Shown: positions 16,050 through 24,577, numbered from the stretch's first letter. The stretch is 64,000 nucleotides of DNA from Methylobacterium sp. Leaf118 (GCF_920984675.1 NZ_CAKLBV010000003.1:92362-156361); one strand, 5' to 3'. Translations and numbers: made by a program. Notes: a model not told the origin generated them from the sequence alone.

Positions 16050-16418
16050 CTATCAGGCTTTAAGCGGCCATTCGCGTGGTTGCAGCTGAAGGTCCACTGA
16101 TGGCGCACAGCAGCATAAGCGGCGTGCGAACTTCTGACCCCTTTCGGACCTTCCTCTCTGCCTGTTCGGATGTCCGCTTTGAAGGTAAGAGCGGACTTCA
16201 AAGCGGCGGCCATGACTGACCCGGCGGCGGCCGCACGGTATCTCGTCAGGTCCGAAGTCAGGCACGCCGCTCGGCTCGGGAAGCAGGCTCTGGTCGGGAC
16301 TGGGCGGATGCGTTAGCGACGGGTCGGGGAACGTCGGGTTCGGGCGGTCGGGACTATTTAAGTTCGCCATGGGGGGATTCCTGTTCGCTGGTGGTAGGAA
16401 CCCCAACGCGCGGCCGCG
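16050..16418. other. 369-bp stretch without a convincing gene
   Basis: I find no supported coding region. The segment contains one 11-bp inverted repeat (16174-16206) and otherwise short frames of mixed composition. It separates the ubiquitin-like cluster from the stress block. Confidence 0.5.
16174..16206. repeat. 11-bp perfect inverted repeat with 11-base loop
   Basis: CCGCTTTGAAG (16174-16184) and CTTCAAAGCGG (16196-16206) are exact reverse complements. There is no T-tract on either side, so a simple intrinsic terminator is not indicated. It may be an operator, an RNA hairpin or a relic of a small repeat element. Confidence 0.5.
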
Positions 16419-16670
16419 TCAGCCCATGAAGTGCCAGGCCGCCTCGGACCTGGTCCGCCCATCGTCGGCCACCCCATCGGGTCGAAGGCCGACCTCGTCG
16501 ATCTGGGCCTTCTCGGAGTGGCCGAGGGCAAGGTTCCGCTCCTTCGCGGCGGCGACGTGCTCGCCGTTCGAAAGGTGCTTTACCGAATGCCGGTAATGGA
16601 CGGCGGCCCTGTCGTGCTGGTGCCCGGCTTCCTCGCACGCCCGTGCCATCTTGCTCATCGGCATCGTCAA
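16419..16670 (-). CDS. Small soluble protein of unknown function, His-rich
   Basis: 83 residues with two early Met codons (16670, 16664) that could each start. The body is polar and helical, with the stretch HQHDRAAVHYRHSVKH and then AAAKERNLALGHSEKAQ. Composition and codon use look like real coding rather than a shadow frame. It is about 44 bp downstream of the exported protein gene at 16714 on the same strand and may share its transcript. No family was recognised. Confidence 0.5.
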   Translation of the reverse strand: MTMPMSKMARACEEAGHQHDRAAVHYRHSVKHLSNGEHVAAAKERNLALGHSEKAQIDEVGLRPDGVADDGRTRSEAAWHFMG

Positions 16671-16713
16671 ACTCCCTCGAAGAGCGCGTTCCGCCGGCCC
16701 CGTTCAACCGTCT

Positions 16714-17283
16714 TCAGCCGCGAACCTGGATCTGCGCCATGTCGCGGTCCCAGGTTGTCCTGGCAGCCTCGCGGGCGGCGCGTGCGGCGTTCGCAGTGGC
16801 CGTGGCGGCCCTTACGATGGACGCGCGCGCCCCGGATGCCGCCTGGCGCATCGCCGCCATGTTGGAGCTGATCGAAGCCCCGACGGCCTCCTGGGACTTT
16901 CGGACCGCCAGTCGCGTCGCCTCGACGGACTTCCGTGCCGAATCCGCGGCCCTGCGCATCGAGGCATTCGCCGCGACCCCCGCCGCCCGGTTGGCCTCGC
17001 CGATCTTTGTCTCGGCGCGGGTCGCGGCCTCGGCGGCGTCGGTGGCGAACTTGCCGATCATGTCGGCGGACTGCTTCGGGGCGTCCTTCAGCGCCGTCTT
17101 CGAGGCCTGCATTGCGAGCCGGCCCGCCTCGCGGGCCGCATCGGCGGCCTTGTTCGCCTCGCGGCCGGCCTCCCGCATCGTCGCTGCGGCATCCGTCGAG
17201 GGTGCCGTCGGCGTTTGCGCCATCGCGGTTGTCGTCGTCGACAGGGCGAGGAACGTCGCCGTCAGTGCCGTCGTCGTACGCAT
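16714..17283 (-). CDS. Exported Ala-rich helical protein
   Basis: 189 residues from ATG 17283, where a signal peptide begins (MRTTTALTATFLALSTTTTAMAQ). An upstream TTG at 17295 is possible but less likely. After cleavage the protein is almost wholly Ala, Arg, Lys, Glu and Ser in a regular helical pattern (repeats like REAGREANKAADAAREAG), suggesting a long periplasmic coiled coil or histone-like helix bundle. No catalytic residues. It lies in the stress block beside the broken PRC-barrel gene. Function unknown. Confidence 0.65.
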   Translation of the reverse strand: MRTTTALTATFLALSTTTTAMAQTPTAPSTDAAATMREAGREANKAADAAREAGRLAMQASKTALKDAPKQSADMIGKFATDAAEAATRAETKIGEANRAAGVAANASMRRAADSARKSVEATRLAVRKSQEAVGASISSNMAAMRQAASGARASIVRAATATANAARAAREAARTTWDRDMAQIQVRG

Positions 17284-17346
17284 AGTGAGATCCAATCATG
17301 TCTTCGGGGATGGGAGGCCGTGGCCGTCGGCCGGTCGATACGCGGC

Positions 17347-18216
17347 TCAGTCCGTCCGCGGGGGCTTCACGGCGGCGGTCCAGTAGGCGTCCGCCTTAGT
17401 CGTCTGTTGGGCAAACGGCTCCGCCTTCACGAACCTGCCTTCGACGATGCGGGGGGCCTGGTCCATGGCGTCCTTAGTCGTGTCGAGGACGAGGATGTTC
17501 AGGTTCGGCGAGACCTTGAACTGGTCCCACGGCACCGCGACGTGGCGTTCGCCGAGGCCGAAGACACCAGCGCGGGAGACGACGAGGTAGGCGATCCCGC
17601 CGCCATCGGCCCCCATGACGATGTCGTCGACGCTGCCGAGCGCCACATTGCCCGGTGTGCGCACCTCGCTCCCGAGCAGGTCGTCCGAGCGGAAGGCGGC
17701 GGCCCGGCCCACGACCGGCTGCGCCAGCGAAAGCTCCTGATTGCGGAAGCCGAGGGCGTTCGCGACCCGTAGGTCACGACCCTGCATGCCGGTCTTGTAC
17801 TGGTCGTAGCTGGCCTGGATCTGGACCAGCACGTCCTCGCACGGCTGCTGCCTGCCGTGGCGCGCCAGGATGTCCGCGGCGGAGAGGAGCACCCGTACCT
17901 CGTATCCGGGACGGGCGTTCGCGTACCCCATCATCGCGGACGCGGCGCCCATCGCCATGCCGTTGTTCCCGGCCATGCCGCCGAATCAGTAGCCGCCGAG
18001 GGGATAGCCGTAGCCGTAGCCCGACCCGCCGAGCCAGTAGCCGTCCTTCTCCATCCGGGTGTCGAGCGCCTTGAGGTGGTCGAGGCAGGCCTGAGCCGGC
18101 TTGGCCTCCGCCTCTGCCATGGGTCCGGCCTTCGGCTCCTCCGCGGCTTGGAGCTGGGCCATCAGGGAGAGCGAAAGGACCGCCCCGAGGGCGATGGATC
18201 TAGCTGGCCGTTTCAT
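17347..18216 (-). pseudogene. Exported PRC-barrel domain protein split by an in-frame TGA
   Basis: Two frames lie exactly in phase. 17986-18216 begins with a signal peptide (MKRPARSIALGAVLSLSLMAQLQAA) and runs into a Gly/Tyr-rich linker (YGYGYPLGGY) that stops at TGA 17986-17988. The same phase continues as FGGMAGNN, then RPGYEVRVLLSAADIL, a conserved Cys, and a PRC-barrel near the end (GRAAAFRSDDLLGSEV, DDIVMGADGGG, VAVPWDQFKV). The joined product would be 289 residues, the size I recall for such Methylobacterium proteins. A single TGG to TGA change explains it. The second part could still start at ATG 17976 but would lack the export signal. Confidence 0.75.
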
Positions 18217-18299
18217 GATCGGTTTCCGGGATGGCGGGCACCCAAAGGCTGTGCGCCCCGTCCACCCCTCCTGTCTGACCGCTCCGCCGCCTCGATACT

Positions 18300-18313
18300 T
18301 TGTCCTGGATCAA
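18300..18313. promoter_or_regulatory. FNR/FixK-like box before Usp gene 1
   Basis: TTGTCCTGGATCAA follows the Crp/Fnr half-site plan TTG-N8-CAA and shares CTGGATCAA with the box at 22727. It ends 68 bases before the ATG at 18382, right for an activator site at about -41. It could also act on the minus-strand gene starting at 18216. Confidence 0.55.
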
Positions 18314-18381
18314 GGCCGACCCACCATCGACCGTGCTTCCTTCCGGCCATCGACTCCGAGGCTCAAGGACGGAGCGCCGAC

Positions 18382-19195
18382 ATGAACGTGGCCAGCATCA
18401 TGGTCTCCGTGGACCTCGGCCCCGCCGCGGCGGACCGCATCCAGCTCGCGGCCTCCCTCGCCATGCGGTTCGAGGCCGAACTCGTCGGCGTGGCCGCCCG
18501 CCAGATCTCGTCTCCGACCTACGCGACCAGCATCTACGCGTCGCTCCAGGTCACGGACGTCGAGGTTGCCCCGGGCGGGGCAGGACCTGGAGCAGGCCCG
18601 GCTCACGTTCGACCGCAACGTCGGGGGCGTCGCCCGGACCGATTGGCGCTCCGACCTAGCCGATCCCTCGACCTACCTGGCCAGGCAGGCCAGGGCGGCT
18701 GACGTGGTGGTGGGCCGTTCGGGCACGCCCGATCCCGAGCCCAGTCTCCTCACCGTGCTGCCCGGCCCCTTCGTCGTGGAGGCCGGACGCCCGGTCCTCA
18801 TCGCCCCGCCCGGCATGGAGTCGTTGCGCGTTCGACGTGTCGTCGTCGCCTGGAAGGACACCTTGGAAGCCCGCCGCGCAGTCCTGCACAGCCTGCCGTT
18901 CCTCGAACGGTCGGACCAGATCCTCCTCGTCGGCGTCGGTCCGGCGGGGGATGGCGAAGGCCTGGACGACGTGGCCGCCTACCTTTCCCGGCACGGCCAG
19001 GCCGTCACGCCACACAGGCTGGGAAGCGATGATGCAGGCGCGGGCGAGGCGATCCTCGGTTTCGTGGTACGGCAGGACGCGGACCTCCTCGTCATGGGAG
19101 CCTACGGGCATTCGAGAATGCGCGAGTGGATGTTCGGCGGCGTCACCCGGGACGTCCTGCAGAACACCCCGGTCTGCTGCCTGATGAGCAATTGA
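18382..19195 (+). pseudogene. Tandem universal stress protein (UspA type) with a one-base frameshift
   Basis: From ATG 18382 the frame reads a normal Usp start (MNVASIMVSVDLGPAAADRI) up to DVEVA, then loses sense at a CCCC run (18569-18572). One frame over, QDLEQARLTFDRNVGG continues and gives the rest of a two-domain Usp: VVAWKDTLEARRAV, the nucleotide-binding motif near GAYGHSRMREWMFGGVT, and the end CCLMSN. Removing one C restores about 270 residues. Either the gene is broken or there is a sequence error in the run. A shorter product could start at 18566. It lies downstream of an FNR/FixK-like box. Confidence 0.75.
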
Positions 19196-19244
19196 ACGTC
19201 CCCCGACCGGCGGGAGCCGCCATTCCATTCCAACGGAGCCCCAC

Positions 19245-19595
19245 ATGATAGAACTGTTCGACCGAGAGGGCCGGGAAGCCGCCTTCTGCCGCGACGGGCA
19301 CTCCGTCTACCTCTGGGACGGAACCCCCGCGGCCTACATCGACGGCGACGCGGTCTTTTCCTATTCCGGCCGGCTCATCGGTTGGACGAGGGACGGATGG
19401 ATCTCGGACGAGGCGGGCGCCCGCCTCCTGTTCGAGTTCGACGCCGTCGGCGGCCCGGAGAAGCCGAGGCGTCAAACCAAGACCACGGCGGGCCCGAGAG
19501 GCACCAAGCCGGCCAAGGGAACGCCGGAGCCCGTCTCGCCCCGCCCGGCCCCGTCGCAAGCATGGTCCGACCGGTCCTTCGCCGAACTCGTCTGA
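19245..19595 (+). CDS. 4-fold beta flower-type small protein
   Basis: 116 residues. The first 75 show the repeated pattern seen in the 4-fold beta flower family: MIELFDREGREAAF, HSVYLWDGTPAAYIDGDAV, YSGRLIGWTRDGWI, each a short beta hairpin with a Gly/Trp turn. The last 40 residues are Pro/Lys-rich and disordered. A purine-poor leader of 50 bp separates it from the Usp gene, so the two may share a transcript. Function of the family is unknown to me. Confidence is good for coding, moderate for family. Confidence 0.7.
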   Translation: MIELFDREGREAAFCRDGHSVYLWDGTPAAYIDGDAVFSYSGRLIGWTRDGWISDEAGARLLFEFDAVGGPEKPRRQTKTTAGPRGTKPAKGTPEPVSPRPAPSQAWSDRSFAELV

Positions 19596-19651
19596 CCCCG
19601 GTGCCGTCCGTACCGTCCCTCGGCATGGACGCACACGCTTCCCACCATGCA

Positions 19652-20581
19652 TCACGCGCCCACGCCGCTAACGTCCTCCTCTTTCTTACCGGAAGGCTGA
19701 AGCGCTTGGCCGAGCGCCTGGATGCTCTCGCTGATGTGGGTCAGCACCGTCCGTATCCTCGGCGTGTCGCGGTTGTCCTTGTGCACGAGCAGCAGGATGT
19801 CAGCTCTGGGAGGCTCGGTCGGGACCTCTATCCTCATAAGCCGGGATTCCTCGTCGCCGCGGAACCGGGCCAGGCAGGCCAGCCCGCCGCCGTTGGCGGC
19901 CGCGAGCACGGCGGCCTCGTGGCTGCTCGTCTGCAGGACCACCCGGGACATGGGAGCCATCTCGGTCAGCCAGGCCGACTGCGTCATCTCCTGGCTGTCC
20001 TCCATCTGCGTGATCAGGTGGTGGTCGGGGCAGCCGTCATCGAAGTTCAGTTCGCCGCGCTCCCGGATGTAGCCCGCGGTCGCGTAAAGGCCGAAGGCGA
20101 TGCCTCCGATGCGCCGCACCACGAGGTCGTGCTGCTCGGGTTGCCGCATGCGGACCGAGATGTCGGCCTCTCGCATCGCCAGGCTGAGTTCCCGCGGGTT
20201 GGGGATCAGCTCGATCATGATGTCGGGATGCCCGGCGTGCAGCCTGGCGAAGCTTGGGGCCAGCAGGTGCGCGGCGATGGTCTCGGCGCAGGTCACCCGC
20301 ACCAGCCCGCGCAGGCGGGTATCACGTCCGGTGACGTCCCGTTCCAGGGCGATGGCTTCCGCCTCTAGGCTTTCGGCCTTCCTTCGGACCTCCTTGCCGG
20401 CCAGCGTCGGCACGTAGCCCTCGGGTGTGCGGTTGAGCAGGCGCACCGCGAGGGTCGCCTCCAACGAGTTCAGGCGACGTCCGACCGTCGATTGCGAGAC
20501 ATGGAGCACCTTGGCGGCTGACGAGAGGGTGCCGTGTCGGGCGAGGGCGAGAAAAAATCTCAAGTCGTCCCAATCGAGCAT
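19652..20581 (-). CDS. LysR-family transcriptional regulator
   Basis: 309 residues. A winged HTH spans residues 1-65: DWDDLRFFLALARHGTLSSAAKVLHVSQSTVGRRLNSLE in pattern, with the recognition helix around SQSTVGRR. It is followed by the periplasmic-binding-protein-like effector domain (LRGLVRVTCAETIAAHLLAP, then HPDIMIELIPN). The opening and linker are of the subtype that regulates a divergent gene; here this is the OsmC gene starting at 20740, with 158 bp between. It may respond to an oxidant or electrophile handled by OsmC. The effector is unknown. Confidence 0.92.
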   Translation of the reverse strand: MLDWDDLRFFLALARHGTLSSAAKVLHVSQSTVGRRLNSLEATLAVRLLNRTPEGYVPTLAGKEVRRKAESLEAEAIALERDVTGRDTRLRGLVRVTCAETIAAHLLAPSFARLHAGHPDIMIELIPNPRELSLAMREADISVRMRQPEQHDLVVRRIGGIAFGLYATAGYIRERGELNFDDGCPDHHLITQMEDSQEMTQSAWLTEMAPMSRVVLQTSSHEAAVLAAANGGGLACLARFRGDEESRLMRIEVPTEPPRADILLLVHKDNRDTPRIRTVLTHISESIQALGQALQPSGKKEEDVSGVGA

Positions 20582-20739
20582 CTGTCACCTGCCATCCATT
20601 TATGCATCTCCCGTCGTCGGCTTTGGTGGCCGACTTTCATTTCAGTAAGCCTATACTCCTCCTCGCGAAATAACCACGCAGGAAATATTTCAGTCATTTG
20701 AGATGTTTCGCGCTCGCCATCCGTACGAGGGGAAATCTC

Positions 20740-21306
20740 ATGGCACGACCACCGACGAGATCCGACGGCGGTTCGCCGACGCCCAGCGACAGGCACCGGC
20801 TGGAAGCGGTGATCTCCGACGGCAAGGCCGATCCGACCGCCGTACGGACGCTGCGGTGCCGTACGGTGGCGCAGGGTCGCCTCAGCCAAATGAACTACGT
20901 CCGGAACCTGCCGCCACAGCCGGTGATGGAGGACGAGCCCGAGGGCCTGCTCGGCGAGAGCACGGCGCCGAATGCCTCCGAGGCCCTGCTCGCCGCCCTG
21001 GGGTCCTGCCTCTCCATCGGCATCCACGCCAACGCCCTGGCACAGGGCATCCCGATCCGCTCGCTGGAACTGAGCGTCGAGGCCGACATCAACATGACCT
21101 CGGTCTGGGGAAGCGGCGACCTCCATCCGAAGACCATCGGATTCGAGAGCATCCGGGTCTCCGTGGCGATGGACGCGGACGCCTCGCGCAAGGCCCTGGC
21201 GGCGCTGATCAAGCACACGGTGATGTGGTCGCCGGTGGCGAACACCCTCCACAACCCGGTCCATCTGGATGTCGCCCTGGCGAAACCCGCCGCCGCCGCG
21301 GCCTGA
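20740..21306 (+). CDS. OsmC-family protein
   Basis: 188 residues from ATG 20740, preceded by GGGGA; a frame start at 20698 is less likely. The OsmC fold is clear: TAPNASEALLAALGSCLSIGIHANA contains the first active-site Cys (GSC), and the helix pair follows. The second redox Cys of the family normally sits in an H-x-x-CPV motif; here that place reads MWSPVANTL, so it is Ser. A classical two-Cys peroxidase mechanism is therefore doubtful; thioesterase-like or one-Cys chemistry is possible. It is divergent from the LysR gene and 86 bp ahead of the Crp/Fnr gene. Confidence 0.85.
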   Translation: MARPPTRSDGGSPTPSDRHRLEAVISDGKADPTAVRTLRCRTVAQGRLSQMNYVRNLPPQPVMEDEPEGLLGESTAPNASEALLAALGSCLSIGIHANALAQGIPIRSLELSVEADINMTSVWGSGDLHPKTIGFESIRVSVAMDADASRKALAALIKHTVMWSPVANTLHNPVHLDVALAKPAAAAA

Positions 21307-21392
21307 GAACCTCCCCGGCGTCTTCGGAACGCCGGCGCGACCCCCTGCCGGGACCGTTCGACGAACCCGCCTCAAGCTGAAAGGACAGACCC

Positions 21393-22136
21393 ATGTCGAT
21401 CCATTCGCTCCATACCGGTCCGGTGACCGGACTCCCTGTCCCCGCCCTGCCGCCCTACCTCGAAAAGGGGATCGGCAAGGTGCGTCTCCTGAGCCTGTCG
21501 ACGGCCCTGACGCTGACGGAATGCGACACGCTGGAGCCGTTGAGCCGCCGGGTCTCGCTCGACCAGAGGGAGACCCTCTTCAGTCAGGACGAGCCGGCCT
21601 GCTCGGTCTTCAACATCACCTCCGGCGCGCTTCGGATGTACAGCATCCTCCCGGACGGTCGCCGGCAGGTCACCGGCTTCGCCTTCCCGGGCGACTTCGT
21701 CGGGCTGTCGATGCTCGACCGCCATGCGGTCTCGGCCGACGCGCTGTCACCGCTGACCGCGTGCCGTTTCGACAGACTGGCCTTCCGGAACCTGCTGGGC
21801 GGACACCCGGGCCTGATGATGCACCTGCACGAGATCACCGGACAGGAACTGTCCCGGGCCAAGGACATGATGATGCTGCTCGGCCGCCGCACCGCGGACG
21901 AGAAGATCGCCGCCTTCCTGACGGGGCTGCAGGCCCGTTACGTCCGGATCGGCCGATCCTCGGTCACCCTCGAACTGCCCATGGGCCGCCTCGATATCGC
22001 GGACCACCTCGGCCTGACCATCGAGACCGTGAGCCGGACCCTGTCCAGGCTGGACCGGGACGGCTGCATCCTGATCGTGCCGGGCGGCGTGCGCCTCATC
22101 GACCAGCCACGCCTCGACCGGATGTCGGCACACTGA
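21393..22136 (+). CDS. Crp/Fnr-family transcriptional regulator (FixK/Fnr-like)
   Basis: 247 residues. A cyclic-nucleotide-binding-like beta roll spans about 30-150 (LFSQDEPACSVFNITSGALRMYSILPDG in pattern, then GFAFPGDFVGL). A dimer helix follows, then a Crp-type HTH: LPMGRLDIADHLGLTIETVSRTLSRL, whose recognition-helix motif E-x-x-SR is the one that reads TTGAT-type sites in FNR/FixK proteins. There is no N-terminal Cys cluster of the FNR type, so oxygen is probably sensed elsewhere. The three Usp genes nearby carry matching TTG-N8-CAA boxes and are its likely targets. Its 3' end overlaps the convergent gene at 22096 by 41 bp. Confidence 0.9.
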   Translation: MSIHSLHTGPVTGLPVPALPPYLEKGIGKVRLLSLSTALTLTECDTLEPLSRRVSLDQRETLFSQDEPACSVFNITSGALRMYSILPDGRRQVTGFAFPGDFVGLSMLDRHAVSADALSPLTACRFDRLAFRNLLGGHPGLMMHLHEITGQELSRAKDMMMLLGRRTADEKIAAFLTGLQARYVRIGRSSVTLELPMGRLDIADHLGLTIETVSRTLSRLDRDGCILIVPGGVRLIDQPRLDRMSAH

Positions 22137-22371
22137 CGGTCGGGACTACCGGGTACCGGTACACCTCCCGGCCACGGTCCATGACCGCGACCGCCGAGGG
22201 TACGGCTACCCCGGCCGCCCGGGCGGAGGCCCTCGCCGCCACGAACCAGGACCGCGCCTCCTGCCTCGCCGGTCGCAGGTCGGAGGAGTCCAGAAAGTAA
22301 GCTGGCTCGCCCGCGTGCCGCTCAAGCACCGCACCGCCGCACAGGAGTTCCGTCGAGAACGTCATGGCCAT
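22096..22371 (-). CDS. Small protein of unknown function
   Basis: 91 residues from ATG 22371, five bases after the stop of the upstream exported-protein gene. It reads as real coding: LERHAGEPAYFLDSSDLRPARQEARSWF, then SAVAVMDRGREVYR, with a good alternation of charged and aromatic residues. I recall similar short Methylobacterium proteins of unknown role. The last 15 residues overlap the 3' end of the Crp/Fnr gene on the other strand. No signal peptide. Confidence 0.55.
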   Translation of the reverse strand: MAMTFSTELLCGGAVLERHAGEPAYFLDSSDLRPARQEARSWFVAARASARAAGVAVPSAVAVMDRGREVYRYPVVPTVSVPTSGRGVAGR

Positions 22372-22376
22372 CGCCC

Positions 22377-22631
22377 TCACAAGGACGGGGGACGGGCCGG
22401 CGGGCGCTTGATGTCCTGCCAACGCGAACGTCCGGCGGGCGAGGCGCGCCCCTTCATGCTTCCCGTCGCGGTCGGCTCCTGTGGCCGGATCTCGCTCGGC
22501 ACGACATCGCGTGACAAAGGCATGTTCGGCCCGTTGGACCGGGCGAGGCGGCCGTCGTTCGAAGCGGCCTGCGCGCACGTCGCGGCGAGGACCGTCCCGA
22601 GCGCCGCAAGCGTCGTCATCAATCGTGACAT
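22377..22631 (-). CDS. Short exported protein
   Basis: 84 residues from ATG 22631. The signal peptide is clear (MSRLMTTLAALGTVLAATCAQAA), with a Cys before the cleavage site. The mature part is short, Pro/Arg/Ser-rich and likely disordered (GRLARSNGPNMPLSRDVVPSE). It is divergent from the Usp gene at 22796. The FNR/FixK-like box at 22727 lies 96 bases from its start and may also serve it. No family recognised. Confidence 0.55.
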   Translation of the reverse strand: MSRLMTTLAALGTVLAATCAQAASNDGRLARSNGPNMPLSRDVVPSEIRPQEPTATGSMKGRASPAGRSRWQDIKRPPARPPSL

Positions 22632-22726
22632 CTGGGTTTGTCCCTTCGCAGGCGAGGCATCGACAGGCCCCACTGCGGAAGGGCCCCGTTCGAGGGGCAC
22701 AATGCCCCCGGCCCTCGGGTCCGGCT

Positions 22727-22740
22727 TTGCGCTGGATCAA
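22727..22740. promoter_or_regulatory. FNR/FixK-like box before Usp gene 2
   Basis: TTGCGCTGGATCAA fits TTG-N8-CAA with the GATCAA right half. It lies 55 bases before the ATG at 22796. The same 14-base pattern with few changes occurs at 18300, 24465 and 24578, each time before a Usp gene. Confidence 0.65.
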
Positions 22741-22795
22741 GGACTGAGCCCGGGCCGGGACTAGGGTCCGTCCATCGGAAACGAGGACCCCTCCC

Positions 22796-23647
22796 ATGCC
22801 GGCACTCCAGAACATCAAGAACGTCATCGTGGGCCTGACCGAGGAAGGTCAACGGGACGAGACCAGCGACGCCATCGGCTACGGCCTGTCGCTGTCCGTC
22901 GCCGCCGGGGCGCATCTCACCGTGCAGGCCGCCTCGCGTCGCATCGTCATGAACAGCGCGCTGGCGGGCGGCTTCGGACGGGGCCTCATCTCCGAGGAGA
23001 ACGGGCGGAACGCCGGCCTGAGCCAGGCCGTCGCCGAGAAGGTCCGCGGCGACGCGGCGAGCGCCGGCGTCGGATGCACCGTGGAAAGCCCGCAGCTGAC
23101 GCACCAGGACATCCTCGCCAGCTTCGCGGCCAAGGCCCGGCTGCACGACCTCACCATCCTCGACGCCGAGGAGCGCACCATCGACCTCGACCGGGAGCTG
23201 ATCGAGGCGTCGCTGTTCAACAGCGGTCGCCCCGTCATCGTCGTCCCCGCTGGCCACAACGCCTTCGCCGGCCGGCGCATCGTCATCGCCTGGGACGGCG
23301 GGGCGCACGCGGCCCGGGCCGTGAACGACGCGCTCCCCTTCCTGCTGGCGGCCGAAGCGGTCGAGATCATCTCGGTCGTCGGCGAGAAGGACCTGTCGAG
23401 GTCGGTCGCCGGGGCCGAGCTCGCGCCGCACCTCGCCCGCCACGGCATCGCGGTCACCGTGGACGACCTGCCGCTGCGCCCGGACGGCGACATCGCCGAG
23501 ACGCTCCGTGACGCGGCCAGCCGCTATCGCGCGGACATGATCGTCATGGGCGCCTACCGGCACGGCCCCATCCGGCAGTGGATTTTCGGCGGGCTGACCC
23601 AGTCGATGATGGCGGCGTGCCCGATCCCGCTGTTCCTGGCGCACTGA
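22796..23647 (+). CDS. Tandem-domain universal stress protein (UspA type)
   Basis: 283 residues. Domain 1 (about 7-140) starts IKNVIVGLTEEG and lacks a clean nucleotide motif. Domain 2 (about 155-283) has RRIVIAWDGGAHAARAV and the ATP-binding-type motif GAYRHGPIRQWIFGGLTQ, then ends CPIPLFLAH. This is the intact member of three Usp genes in the block. Such proteins help cells survive oxygen limitation and other stress. It stands alone downstream of an FNR/FixK-like box, which suggests induction by the Crp/Fnr regulator at 21393. Confidence 0.88.
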   Translation: MPALQNIKNVIVGLTEEGQRDETSDAIGYGLSLSVAAGAHLTVQAASRRIVMNSALAGGFGRGLISEENGRNAGLSQAVAEKVRGDAASAGVGCTVESPQLTHQDILASFAAKARLHDLTILDAEERTIDLDRELIEASLFNSGRPVIVVPAGHNAFAGRRIVIAWDGGAHAARAVNDALPFLLAAEAVEIISVVGEKDLSRSVAGAELAPHLARHGIAVTVDDLPLRPDGDIAETLRDAASRYRADMIVMGAYRHGPIRQWIFGGLTQSMMAACPIPLFLAH

Positions 23648-23968
23648 GTGTGGTCAGTCGGCGGCGTAGGCTCGGAATGTCCGATTGCTAGCTGGACGGT
23701 CGAGGCGATGCCTCCGTCGGCGGAGCCGATTGCAGGATTCGACATTCCAGGAACTCCTCGTCGTTCGAGGTAAGCCCCGGTTTCGATTGCTCGCCAAGCG
23801 GAGCGTGCTCTAGCGTGTCGCCCTCGGTCGCGAGCCGCCCGCCGTCTACCAGGGCAAGTTCGATCCCCGCGTGCTGTTCAAGGCGTACCGGGCCCTGCAC
23901 GACCTGCAGGACGTGTGACCACGACGAGGTCGAGCGGCCCCCTTCCGGGAGGGGGCGCTCAGGGTCCG
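23648..23968. other. 321-bp stretch with one possible gene remnant
   Basis: No intact gene is seen. A short plus-strand segment ending at TGA 23916-23918 reads YQGKFDPRVLFKAYRALHDL, which looks like the C-terminal end of a lost protein with no start. I could not name the family. Confidence 0.4.
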
Positions 23969-24376
23969 TCAGGCCAGCTTCGGGACACCGCCGGCGAGCC
24001 CCTTGGCCCGCCGCTCGTATCCCCCGCATTCGTGTATCTCGTTCGGATGGGGGTCGACCGGGCCGGGAGAGAACGGGCCGAGGTCGTCCGGGATCACGAG
24101 GTCTTCGGAGGCACGAAGAACCGGAACGCCATGCCTGGCCTTCGGGGCAAGTTGCGACCCGGCGCCTGTGCCGTCCTCGGCGGCCATCTCGTTGGCGAGA
24201 CGCTCGACCACGTCCAGGGCGGCCTTGATCCTGTCGGCCTGCCGGCAGACCTCGTCCTCGTCGATCAGGCAGGCGTCGTCCCCTGTCCACCAGCGTCCGT
24301 CGTCGATCAGGCGGAGCACCTCGACGAGACGGTCACGCTGCTTGGTCAGAGTCTCGACCGCGCGGGGACAGGTCAT
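23969..24376 (-). CDS. Soluble protein of unknown function
   Basis: 135 residues from ATG 24376, with AAGGG eight bases upstream; a GTG one codon earlier is possible. It opens MTCPRAVETLTKQRDRLVEVL, then a Trp pair and acidic patch (WWTGDDACLIDEDEVC), then a helix (AALDVVERLANEMAAE). The C-terminal third is Pro/Gly-rich. It may bind metal or a partner through the acidic/Cys segment. Not recognised as a named family. Confidence 0.55.
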   Translation of the reverse strand: MTCPRAVETLTKQRDRLVEVLRLIDDGRWWTGDDACLIDEDEVCRQADRIKAALDVVERLANEMAAEDGTGAGSQLAPKARHGVPVLRASEDLVIPDDLGPFSPGPVDPHPNEIHECGGYERRAKGLAGGVPKLA

Positions 24377-24464
24377 CACGAATTCCCTTCCGTCATGGCC
24401 GGACGCGGAGCGTCGACCGTGCAGGCGTGGAGGTCAGCGTAGATGGCGTGGAGCGCCCTCGTCC

Positions 24465-24478
24465 TTGCGATGGATCAA
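24465..24478. promoter_or_regulatory. FNR/FixK-like box, distal copy before Usp gene 3
   Basis: TTGCGATGGATCAA fits TTG-N8-CAA and is nearly identical to the box at 22727. It lies 176 bases before the ATG at 24654, further away than the second copy at 24578. It could also face the minus-strand gene starting at 24376. Confidence 0.5.
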
Positions 24479-24577
24479 TCGCGCCGAGGTAGTTCTGGCC
24501 GCCACCGGGGGAAACCGGCATGTCGTGCCTGGGGAGATCGGGTGCGCGCGGCTTCGGCTCCAACCCGGACGACCGAC

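Noticed and set aside
16431..17386. Plus-strand frames opposite the exported Ala-rich protein
   Set aside because: Mirror images of the Ala/Arg repeats on the minus strand. The minus strand has the signal peptide.
17986..17988. TGA as a selenocysteine codon in the PRC-barrel gene
   Set aside because: No selenocysteine insertion hairpin or selenoprotein family link is visible, and a Trp codon fits the Gly/Tyr-rich context better.
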